Positions 57,603 through 64,000 of a stretch of DNA of 64,000 nucleotides are shown piece after piece. Both the position numbers and the translations under genes were made by a program. The stretch spans positions 809,001-873,000 of the forward strand of contig NZ_AP027266.1 of assembly GCF_036322625.1 (NCBI RefSeq). The letters are read 5' to 3'. Position 1 is the stretch's first letter. Every line of letters starts with the position of its first letter. Below the pieces are notes generated by a model that made no database searches, was not told the DNA's origin, and saw only the letters and a program-made list of their open reading frames with translations. Origin of the DNA: Roseicyclus marinus. Lineage in GTDB: Bacteria; Pseudomonadota; Alphaproteobacteria; Rhodobacterales; Rhodobacteraceae.

Positions 57603-60574
57603 TGCTCGTTAAGCGCAGGAATGGTGACACCGCGTCGACCGGGCGCCTGTCACAAATGGCGGCAGCCGTTTCGGCCCGCCCGCTCGATCGCCGCAGCTTT
57701 CTGCGGGCATCGGGTCTGACCGTCGGCGGGCTTGCCGCACTTGGCGCCATGGGCGCAGGCATGACGCGCCGCGTCGAGGCCGCCGAAGGCTTCACCGACA
57801 TGTCCCAGCCGATCGAGATCCGCACCAACATCTGCACCCATTGCTCGGTGGGCTGCACGGTGAAGGCCGAGGTCCAGAACGGCGTCTGGGTCGGCCAGGA
57901 ACCGGCCTACAACAGCCCGATCAACCGCGGCACCCATTGCGCCAAGGGCGCATCGGTGCGCGAGCTCGTTCACGGCGACCGCCGGGTCAAATACCCGATG
58001 AAGAAGGTCGGCGGCGAATGGCAGCGCATCAGCTGGGATCAGGCTCTGACCGAGATCAGCGAAAAGATGACCGAGATCCGGGGCCGCTCGGGCGCGGATT
58101 CCGTCTATCTGCTGGGCTCCGCCAAGTTCTCGAACGAAGGCGCCTACCTGTTCCGCAAGTTCGCGGCATTCTGGGGCACCAACAACGTCGATCACCAGGC
58201 GCGCATCTGTCACTCCACCACCGTGGCGGGCGTTGCGAACACCTGGGGCTACGGCGCCATGACCAACAGCTACAACGACATCCGCAACGCAAAGACCGTC
58301 ATCTTCATGGGGTCGAACGCGGCCGAGGCGCATCCCGTCTCGCTCCAGCACATCCTTGAAGGCAAGGAAACGCAGCGCGCGAATGTCATCGTCTTCGATC
58401 CGCGCTTCACCCGGACCGCGGCGCATGCGACCGAATATGTCCGCTTCCGTCCCGGCACCGACATCGCCGTGATGTACGGGATGCTGTGGCACATCTTCGA
58501 GAACGGCTGGGAAGACCGCGAATACATCGCAAGCCGCGTCTGGGGCATGGATCAGATCCGCGAAGAAACGCGGTCCTATCCGCCGGAAGTCGTGGAGCGG
58601 ATCACCGGCATCGACGGCGAGACCCTGCGTCGCACCGCCGAGAAATTCGCCAAGGAGCGTCCCTCGACCTTCATCTGGTGCATGGGCGGCACGCAGCACA
58701 CCGTCGGCACCGCCAACGTGCGGATGTACAACAACCTGCTGCTGGCCACCGGCAACGTGGGCGGCGAGGGCAATGGTGCCAACATCTTCCGCGGTCACTG
58801 CAACGTGCAGGGCGCGACCGACTTCGGTCTCGATGTGGGCAACCTGCCTTGCTACTACGGCCTGGGTGCGGGTGCATGGCGGCACTGGTCGCGCGTCTGG
58901 GAAGTGCCTTACGAATATTTCGAAAGCCGCTTCGACGCTGTTCCGGCCAAGGGTGGGCGCGATGCCCGGACGCCAGCGCAGAACATGGAAGTGGCGGGCA
59001 TCACCTCGACCCGCTGGTTCGATGCCGTGACGCTCGACGCCGAGGAAGTCGACCAGCTCGACAACATCAAGGCGATGCTCGTCTTCGGTCATGGCGGCAA
59101 CACCGTGCCCCGGATGCAGGATGCACAGCGCGGCATGAACGCGCTTGACCTGCTGGTCGTGGCCGACCCGCATCCGACGACCTTTGCGGCGCTGCACTCG
59201 CGGACCGACAACACCTATCTTCTGCCGATCTGCACGCAGTTCGAATGCTCGGGCTCGCGCACGGCGTCGAACCGCTCGGTGCAGTGGGGCGAGAAGGTGG
59301 TCGATCCGATCTTCGAATCCGACAACGATTACGCGGTGATCTACGGTCTCGCGCAGCGTCTCGGCTTCGCGGACGAGATGTTCAAGAACTACGAGATGGT
59401 TCAGGGCAAGTTCGGCATGGAACCGACACCGGAATCCGTGCTGCGCGAGATCAACCGGGGTGGCTGGTCCACCGGCTACACCGGTCAGAGCCCCGAGCGT
59501 CTCAAGGCGCATATGGCCAACCAGCAGCATTTCGACCTGGTCACGCTGCGTGCCCTGCCCGACGCGCCCGAGGAAATCCGCGGCGACTACTACGGTCTGC
59601 CGTGGCCCTGCTGGGGCACGCCCGAATTGCGGCATCCCGGCACGCATATCCTCTACAACACGAACCTGCCCCCGATGGAGGGTGGCGGCGCGTTCCGCCC
59701 GCGTTTCGGTCTGGACCGCGACGGCGAGACGCTCCTTGCGGAAGGCAGCTGGCCCGCCGGCTCGGAGATCGAGGACGGCTATCCCCAGTTCACCTACGGT
59801 GTTCTGCAGCAGCTTGGCTGGGATGCGGATCTGACGCCGCAGGAGCTGGCCACGATCCGGCGCATCGGGAACAACGATCCCGAAGCGATGGCTGCCGTTT
59901 CCTGGTCGCTTGACCTGTCGGGCGGTATCCAGCGCGTCGCCCTGATGCATGGCTGTGTGCCCTTCGGCAACGGCAAGGCCCGCGCGGTTGCATGGAACCT
60001 GCCCGACCCGATCCCGGTCCACCGCGAGCCGATCTATTCGCCGCGCACCGATCTGGTCGCAGAATACCCGACGCGCGAGGATGGCCGTCAGCAGCGGATG
60101 CCGAACATCGGCCTGACGTTGCAGACCGCGAACCTGGAAAACCGCGTGGCGGAACAATTCCCGATCATCCTGACCTCCGGCCGTCTGGTCGAATACGAGG
60201 GCGGTGGCGAGGAAACCCGGTCGAACCCGTGGCTTGCGGAATTGCAGCAGGACATGTTCGTCGAGATCAACCCTGCCGACGCATCGTCGCGCGGGATCGT
60301 CGATGGCGGTTGGGTTTGGGTGACCGGCCCCGAGGGCGGATCGCGGGCGCGCGTCAAGGCGCTTGTGACCGAACGCGTGGGGCAGGGCGTGGCCTTCATG
60401 CCCTTCCACTTCGCGGGTTGGTTCCAGGGCGAAGACCAGCGGGGCAACTACCCCGAAGGCACCGACCCCATCGTCCTTGGCGAATCCGTCAACGTCATCA
60501 CCACCTATGGCTACGATCCCGTCACCGGGATGCACGAGGGCAAGGTCACCCTTTGCCAGATCGCCGCGGCCTGA
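57602..60574 (+). CDS. fdhA: Formate dehydrogenase catalytic (alpha) subunit, Cys type
   Basis: 990 residues. A Tat signal, LDRRSFLRASGLTVGGL, covers residues 28-55. One [4Fe-4S] cluster is bound by C78, C81, C85 and C113 (NICTHCSVGC...THCAKG). The metal ligand is in ARICHSTTVAG: Cys at about 203 (codon TGT at 58208-58210) followed by the essential His, where E. coli FdnG has Sec. The bis-MGD domains follow (GSNAAEAHPV, GGTQHTVGTANVR, TSGRLVEYEGGGEETRSN). It oxidises formate to CO2 in the periplasm. The nearby tupBCA implies tungsten. Confidence 0.95.
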   Translation: MLVKRRNGDTASTGRLSQMAAAVSARPLDRRSFLRASGLTVGGLAALGAMGAGMTRRVEAAEGFTDMSQPIEIRTNICTHCSVGCTVKAEVQNGVWVGQEPAYNSPINRGTHCAKGASVRELVHGDRRVKYPMKKVGGEWQRISWDQALTEISEKMTEIRGRSGADSVYLLGSAKFSNEGAYLFRKFAAFWGTNNVDHQARICHSTTVAGVANTWGYGAMTNSYNDIRNAKTVIFMGSNAAEAHPVSLQHILEGKETQRANVIVFDPRFTRTAAHATEYVRFRPGTDIAVMYGMLWHIFENGWEDREYIASRVWGMDQIREETRSYPPEVVERITGIDGETLRRTAEKFAKERPSTFIWCMGGTQHTVGTANVRMYNNLLLATGNVGGEGNGANIFRGHCNVQGATDFGLDVGNLPCYYGLGAGAWRHWSRVWEVPYEYFESRFDAVPAKGGRDARTPAQNMEVAGITSTRWFDAVTLDAEEVDQLDNIKAMLVFGHGGNTVPRMQDAQRGMNALDLLVVADPHPTTFAALHSRTDNTYLLPICTQFECSGSRTASNRSVQWGEKVVDPIFESDNDYAVIYGLAQRLGFADEMFKNYEMVQGKFGMEPTPESVLREINRGGWSTGYTGQSPERLKAHMANQQHFDLVTLRALPDAPEEIRGDYYGLPWPCWGTPELRHPGTHILYNTNLPPMEGGGAFRPRFGLDRDGETLLAEGSWPAGSEIEDGYPQFTYGVLQQLGWDADLTPQELATIRRIGNNDPEAMAAVSWSLDLSGGIQRVALMHGCVPFGNGKARAVAWNLPDPIPVHREPIYSPRTDLVAEYPTREDGRQQRMPNIGLTLQTANLENRVAEQFPIILTSGRLVEYEGGGEETRSNPWLAELQQDMFVEINPADASSRGIVDGGWVWVTGPEGGSRARVKALVTERVGQGVAFMPFHFAGWFQGEDQRGNYPEGTDPIVLGESVNVITTYGYDPVTGMHEGKVTLCQIAAA

Positions 60575-60589
60575 AGGAGCATATAGCAA

Positions 60590-61186
60590 ATGGCACGTCT
60601 CAAGTTCCTGTGCGACGCCGACCGCTGCATCGAATGCAACGCCTGCGTCACCGCCTGCAAGAACGAGCATGAGGTTCCGTGGGGCATCAATCGCCGCCGC
60701 GTGGTCACCATCAACGATGGCCTTCCGGGCGAACGCTCGGTCTCCATGGCCTGCATGCACTGCACCGATGCGCCCTGCGCCTCGGTCTGCCCGGTCGATT
60801 GTTTCTACACGACCGATGATGCCGTGGTCCTTCACAACAAGGACACCTGCATCGGCTGCGGCTATTGCTCCTACGCCTGCCCCTTCGGCGCACCCCAGTA
60901 TCCGCAAACCGCCAACTTCGGCACGCGCGGCAAGATGGACAAGTGCACCTATTGCTCGGGCGGCCCGGAGCCGGACATGAGCGAAGTGGAATACATCAAG
61001 TATGGCTCCAACCGCCTGGCGGAAGGCAAGCTGCCGCTCTGCGCGGAGATGTGCTCCACCAAGTCGCTTCTGGCCGGTGACGGCGACATCATCGCGGAAA
61101 TCTACCGCGAGCGTGTCGTGACGCGCGGCTATGGTTCGGGTGCCTGGGGTTGGCGCACGGCCTATGGCGAAACCGTGACGGTCTGA
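60590..61186 (+). CDS. fdhB: Formate dehydrogenase iron-sulfur (beta) subunit
   Basis: 198 residues with Cys motifs for four [4Fe-4S] clusters: CIECNACVTACKNEH, CMHCTDAPCASVCPVD, CIGCGYCSYACPFGAP and CTYCSGGP...CAEMC. It passes electrons from the alpha subunit to the cytochrome b subunit. It lacks the C-terminal membrane anchor helix of FdnH, so it depends on the gamma subunit for attachment. AAGGAGC precedes the ATG; it follows fdhA by 15 bp. Confidence 0.95.
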   Translation: MARLKFLCDADRCIECNACVTACKNEHEVPWGINRRRVVTINDGLPGERSVSMACMHCTDAPCASVCPVDCFYTTDDAVVLHNKDTCIGCGYCSYACPFGAPQYPQTANFGTRGKMDKCTYCSGGPEPDMSEVEYIKYGSNRLAEGKLPLCAEMCSTKSLLAGDGDIIAEIYRERVVTRGYGSGAWGWRTAYGETVTV

Positions 61187-61197
61187 AGGGAAAGAAG

Positions 61198-62190
61198 ATG
61201 GCACAGCAAATCCACCGTCTGGTCGTTGCGTTGGGGCTTGCCCTGACGCTGGGCCTGTTCGCGCCGCAGGCCATGGCGCAGGTCAATCCGACCGCGCAAT
61301 CGGTCACCGAGGAAGCGCTCTTCAACGCACTGGGCAACGGCGGCAACGTCACCGGGCGCATCACCATTCCGGATGCACATGCCGGACAGCTGATCGCACC
61401 GGAAAACCGGGCTTGGGCTGCGCTTCAGGGCGACACGCTCCATACGATCTCGATCTGGGCCGTGATCGGCATGGTCGCGCTCTTGACGCTGTTCTACCTC
61501 GTGCGGGGCAAGATCCGCATCGACAGCGGAATGTCGGGCCGCAAGATCCTGCGCTTCAACGCGATCGAGCGTTTCGCGCATTGGACGCTCGCGTCGACCT
61601 TCATCATCCTCGCTCTGTCCGGGCTCAACATCATCATCGGACGCACGGTTCTGCTTCCGATGCTTGGTGAGGGGGCGTTTGGCACGCTGAGCGCCTGGGG
61701 CAAGGTCGCGCACAACTTCCTTGCCTGGCCCTTCATGGTCGCGCTCGTCATGATCCTGGTTCTCTGGGTGATCCACAACATCCCCAACAAGGTGGACCTC
61801 GAATGGATCAAGCAGGGCGGTGGCCTTCTGAAGAAGGGCGTTCACCCGCCGGCCAAGAAGTTCAACGCCGGGCAGAAGATCATCTTCTGGGCGGTGGTCC
61901 TCGGTGGCGCGGCGCTGTCTTTCACCGGCGTCATGCTCCTGTTCCCCAACGAGGTCGCGAGCTTTGCCGATTGGCAGTTCTACCAGACGATCCACGCGCT
62001 TACCGCAGCCGTCCTGTCGGCGATCATCATCGCGCACATCTACATCGGCTCGGTCGGCATGGAAGGTGCGTTCGACGCCATGGGCTCGGGTGAGGTCGAC
62101 GAGAACTGGGCCAAGGAGCATCATTCGCTCTGGGTCAAGGAAGTGAAGGGCGAAGCTGCCTCCGAAGCACGCCCGCACCCGGCCGAGTGA
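61198..62190 (+). CDS. fdhC: Formate dehydrogenase cytochrome b556 (gamma) subunit
   Basis: 330 residues. A signal peptide (AMAQ) is followed by a periplasmic segment and about four transmembrane helices. Haem-ligand His residues lie in FAHWTLASTF, VAHNFLAWPF, IHALTAAVL and IIIAHIYIG. The C-terminal ENWAKEHHSLWVKEVKGE is typical of the FdoI/FdnI family. It anchors the enzyme and reduces the quinone pool. Eleven bp separate it from fdhB. Confidence 0.93.
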   Translation: MAQQIHRLVVALGLALTLGLFAPQAMAQVNPTAQSVTEEALFNALGNGGNVTGRITIPDAHAGQLIAPENRAWAALQGDTLHTISIWAVIGMVALLTLFYLVRGKIRIDSGMSGRKILRFNAIERFAHWTLASTFIILALSGLNIIIGRTVLLPMLGEGAFGTLSAWGKVAHNFLAWPFMVALVMILVLWVIHNIPNKVDLEWIKQGGGLLKKGVHPPAKKFNAGQKIIFWAVVLGGAALSFTGVMLLFPNEVASFADWQFYQTIHALTAAVLSAIIIAHIYIGSVGMEGAFDAMGSGEVDENWAKEHHSLWVKEVKGEAASEARPHPAE

Positions 62191-62213
62191 CGGTGCGTTA
62201 GGAAATCCGCTGT

Positions 62214-62244
62214 TCGGCCCCGTGCGAAGACCGCGCGGGGCCGA
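62214..62244 (+). other. Strong stem-loop between fdhC and the mrp-type gene
   Basis: TCGGCCCCGTGCG at 62214-62226 pairs with CGCGCGGGGCCGA ending at 62244, with one G-U pair and a short loop. It starts 24 bp after the fdhC stop and has no U-run, so it may stabilise the upstream message or reduce readthrough. Confidence 0.55.
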
Positions 62245-62273
62245 ATGCACCTCAAGCCCGATGGACGGAACCC

Positions 62274-63365
62274 GTGTCTGACACGAACGACAACCTGGTG
62301 ATCGAGGCGTTGCGGGGCCTGACGCTGCCCGACGGGACGCCGCTTGTCGCCACGGACCGCCTGTCCGGGGCAACGGTCGACGGCCATCGCGTCAATCTTT
62401 CCATACGGACAAATCCCGCCGAAGCCGCCTCGCTGGCCGCTTTGCGCGATGAGGCGGAAGCGCGCCTGCGCCGCCTGCCGGGTGTGACAAGCGCCTTTGT
62501 CGTCCTGACCAGCGAGACGCAAAGCCCGAAACCCGCCCCACCGTCCCTGACCATGCCAAAAGCCGAAAAGGCCGATCCGCTCGCCTCTGTCGGGCATGTG
62601 ATCGCCGTCGCCTCGGGCAAGGGGGGCGTGGGCAAATCCACCACGACCGTCAATCTGGCGCTGGCGCTGCGGGCGCAGGGCAAGTCGGTCGGCATTCTCG
62701 ATGCCGATATCTACGGCCCATCCTTGCCGACCCTTCTCGGGCTCCATGGCAAGCCGCAGGCGGCGGGCCGGAAGCTCAAGCCGATGCAGGCCTATGGTCT
62801 CAAGGCGATGTCCATGGGACTGTTGGTCGAAGCCGAGGCCGCGATGGTCTGGCGCGGGCCGATGGTCATGTCCGCGATCACGCAGATGATGGCCGATGTG
62901 GAATGGGGCGCGCTCGACATCCTTCTGGTCGACATGCCCCCCGGCACGGGCGATGCGCAGCTGGCGCTTGCGCAGGGCACGCGGCTCTCGGGGGCCGTGA
63001 TCGTGTCGACACCTCAGGATCTGTCCCTGATCGATGCACGGCGCGGCATATCGATGTTCCGCAAGGTCGATGTGCCGATCCTCGGCATCGTCGAGAACAT
63101 GGCCCATTTCATCTGCCCCGATTGCGGGGGCGCGCATGCGATCTTTGGCCAAGGCGGGGCCGAGGCAGAGGCAAGCCGGCTTGCCGTGCCCTTCCTCGGG
63201 GCCATTCCCCTGACCATGGACCTGCGTGCCGCCTCGGACGCGGGTCAACCGATCACCGCTCGCGATCCCGACGGACCGCTGGGCAGACTTTACCAACAGA
63301 TTGCCCGGTCCGTTCTGGCCGGGCTCGAACCCCGGCAGCGGGCGGCACAACCGACCCGCACCTGA
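62274..63365 (+). CDS. Mrp/ApbC (NBP35)-family iron-sulfur carrier ATPase
   Basis: 363 residues starting at GTG 62274. An N-terminal DUF59-like domain (LVIEALRGLTLPDGTPL) precedes a deviant Walker A, VASGKGGVGKSTTTVNLALAL, then DADIYGPSLPTLLG, LLVDMPPGTGDAQL and the paired Cys CPDCGG. Such ATPases load Fe-S clusters on target proteins. The cluster-rich enzyme just upstream suggests a dedicated maturation role, although it could be the general copy. Confidence 0.88.
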   Translation: MSDTNDNLVIEALRGLTLPDGTPLVATDRLSGATVDGHRVNLSIRTNPAEAASLAALRDEAEARLRRLPGVTSAFVVLTSETQSPKPAPPSLTMPKAEKADPLASVGHVIAVASGKGGVGKSTTTVNLALALRAQGKSVGILDADIYGPSLPTLLGLHGKPQAAGRKLKPMQAYGLKAMSMGLLVEAEAAMVWRGPMVMSAITQMMADVEWGALDILLVDMPPGTGDAQLALAQGTRLSGAVIVSTPQDLSLIDARRGISMFRKVDVPILGIVENMAHFICPDCGGAHAIFGQGGAEAEASRLAVPFLGAIPLTMDLRAASDAGQPITARDPDGPLGRLYQQIARSVLAGLEPRQRAAQPTRT

Positions 63366-63378
63366 CAGGAGACCAACA

Positions 63379-63534
63379 ATGAAAGCTTTTCTCGCCTCCG
63401 TGATCTTTGCCATCGCTCTCGCAGCCGGCGCGTCCTTTGTTCTGAATGACAGCTACCAGACCCCGGCATCGGCTGCCTTCACCACCGAAGGCGCGCGCGT
63501 GGGCGATCCCGGCTCGAACCTGCTGACCAACTGA
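63379..63534 (+). CDS. Small exported or membrane-anchored protein
   Basis: 51 residues beginning MKAFLASVIFAIALAAGASF, a hydrophobic signal or anchor segment, followed by a short polar tail (SYQTPASAAFTTEGARVG). GACAGGAGACC lies before the ATG at 63379 as ribosome site. Similar small proteins follow formate dehydrogenase operons in this group as I remember; the sequence itself gives no function. Confidence 0.6.
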   Translation: MKAFLASVIFAIALAAGASFVLNDSYQTPASAAFTTEGARVGDPGSNLLTN

Positions 63535-63555
63535 TCCAACGGGGTCCCGCCCATC

Positions 63556-64000
63556 GTGTTGCGTCTTGTTCGCACCCTGCTGTGCGCGGGGGCATTTGTT
63601 TGCATGGGTCTTACCGCAGCAGCGGCGCAGGGCACGTCAGGTCATGCGGGGCCTGTCAGCGCCTTGGCCACCGATGGTGAACGGCTGGTGTCAGGCGGTT
63701 TCGACGGGCGCGCGATACTTTGGTCGCCCGATCTGCAGACCGCGCGGGGCGTCGAGCGGTTCCATGACGGCAATGTCACGGCGACGGCGCTGCTGCCCGA
63801 TGCCCGGCATCTGACGGCGGGACAGGACGGGCGCGTCGCGCTTTGGGGTGATGCAGGCGATCTGCTCTTTGCCACGCCGCACGGCATCTCCCCGGTCGCA
63901 GCGCTGGCCCTGTCGCCGGACCACACGGTGATCGCCGTCGGGTTCTGGGACGGGCGGCTGGTGCTCATGGATATCGAGGGGCGCGAGATTTCGAGTGTGC
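63556..64000 (+). CDS. WD40-repeat secreted protein (3' part outside window)
   Basis: An open frame from GTG 63556 to the window end, at least 148 residues. A signal peptide (LLCAGAFVCMGLTAAAAQG) is followed by beta-propeller blades: GHAGPVSALATDGERLVSGGFDGRAILW (key part GGFDGRAILW), VTATALLPDARHLTAGQDGRVALWG (key part AGQDGRVALWG) and VAALALSPDHTVIAVGFWDGRLVLMD. Some relatives also carry a c-type cytochrome domain further on, which would lie beyond the edge. An in-frame ATG lies 16 codons in (63604), inside the signal segment. It continues the operon direction. Confidence 0.78.
   Translation, partial: MLRLVRTLLCAGAFVCMGLTAAAAQGTSGHAGPVSALATDGERLVSGGFDGRAILWSPDLQTARGVERFHDGNVTATALLPDARHLTAGQDGRVALWGDAGDLLFATPHGISPVAALALSPDHTVIAVGFWDGRLVLMDIEGREISSV

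Noticed and set aside
58200-58220. Selenocysteine in formate dehydrogenase
   Set aside because: The codon at the metal-ligand position is TGT (Cys), not TGA, and no SECIS-like element is needed.
57650-61204. An 1184-codon minus-strand open frame
   Set aside because: Antisense shadow of fdhA and fdhB; high-GC codon bias in the real genes leaves the opposite frame open.
1-64000. CRISPR arrays, rRNA genes or complete insertion sequences
   Set aside because: No regularly spaced repeats with unique spacers, no rRNA-like sequence and no transposase with terminal inverted repeats were seen.

Overview
The window reads as a GC-rich alphaproteobacterial chromosome, most likely Rhodobacterales (Roseobacter/Rhodobacter type). 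The evidence is the house-keeping neighbourhood (SPOR lipoprotein, D,D-carboxypeptidase, tmk, holB, tatD, MBL hydrolase in one minus-strand run), an aa3-type ctaD followed by a DUF2244 gene, and the formate dehydrogenase accessory set (biotin-ligase-like, DUF6505, DUF6352, DUF3305, DUF3306) that I associate with this group. These assignments come from reading the translations; no database search was run.

Layout. 1-23 kb is core genome: a UbiH-type hydroxylase (cut by the window start), HAD nucleotidase, FadR-type regulator, glycosyltransferase, carA, yqeY, ctaD, lipB, a LytTR regulator, a peptidoglycan-binding secreted protein, tRNA-Leu(GAG), a FAH-family hydrolase, an MsbA-type exporter, a Hint-domain protein and the dacC-tmk-holB-tatD-MBL-AEC run. 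tRNA-Ser(TGA) at 23.3 kb marks the edge of an accessory segment (about 23.4-28.5 kb). It holds a cluster of ACAGGG motifs, three of them at exact 21-bp steps, a tightly overlapped DUF3489-DUF2924-large serine recombinase cassette, a ParB-methyltransferase cut short before its AdoMet motif, and a sensor-kinase-like membrane protein whose phospho-acceptor His is replaced.

29-37 kb is a carnitine/gamma-butyrobetaine catabolic operon under a divergent GlxA/CdhR-type regulator: acyl-CoA dehydrogenase, NDP-forming CoA ligase, CaiD, BKACE (DUF849), an SDR, and L-carnitine dehydrogenase fused to a betainyl-CoA thioesterase. Together they could convert gamma-butyrobetaine or carnitine to glycine betaine. 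A convergent minus-strand operon (37-44 kb) encodes a peptide/opine-type ABC transporter and a mandelate-racemase-family enzyme.

44-64 kb is a tungsten/molybdenum and formate oxidation island: a HTH-PBP regulator, a tungstate ABC transporter (tupBCA), two MoeA-type proteins (one degenerate, one fused to a PBP domain), a DUF2478 protein, a 4Fe-4S protein, five poorly characterised accessory proteins, a TorD-type chaperone, a small Tat-target protein, formate dehydrogenase alpha (Cys-type), beta and gamma subunits, an Mrp/ApbC ATPase, a tiny exported protein and a WD40 protein that runs off the end. Metal uptake, cofactor assembly, chaperoning and the enzyme are therefore encoded together.

The most interesting material is (i) the formate dehydrogenase accessory module, including a biotin/lipoate-ligase fold whose usual catalytic residues are missing; (ii) clusters of short perfect palindromes at 773-830 and 20203-20267; (iii) the recombinase element with phased ACAGGG motifs; and (iv) clean inverted repeats in the divergent promoters of the carnitine and tungstate loci.
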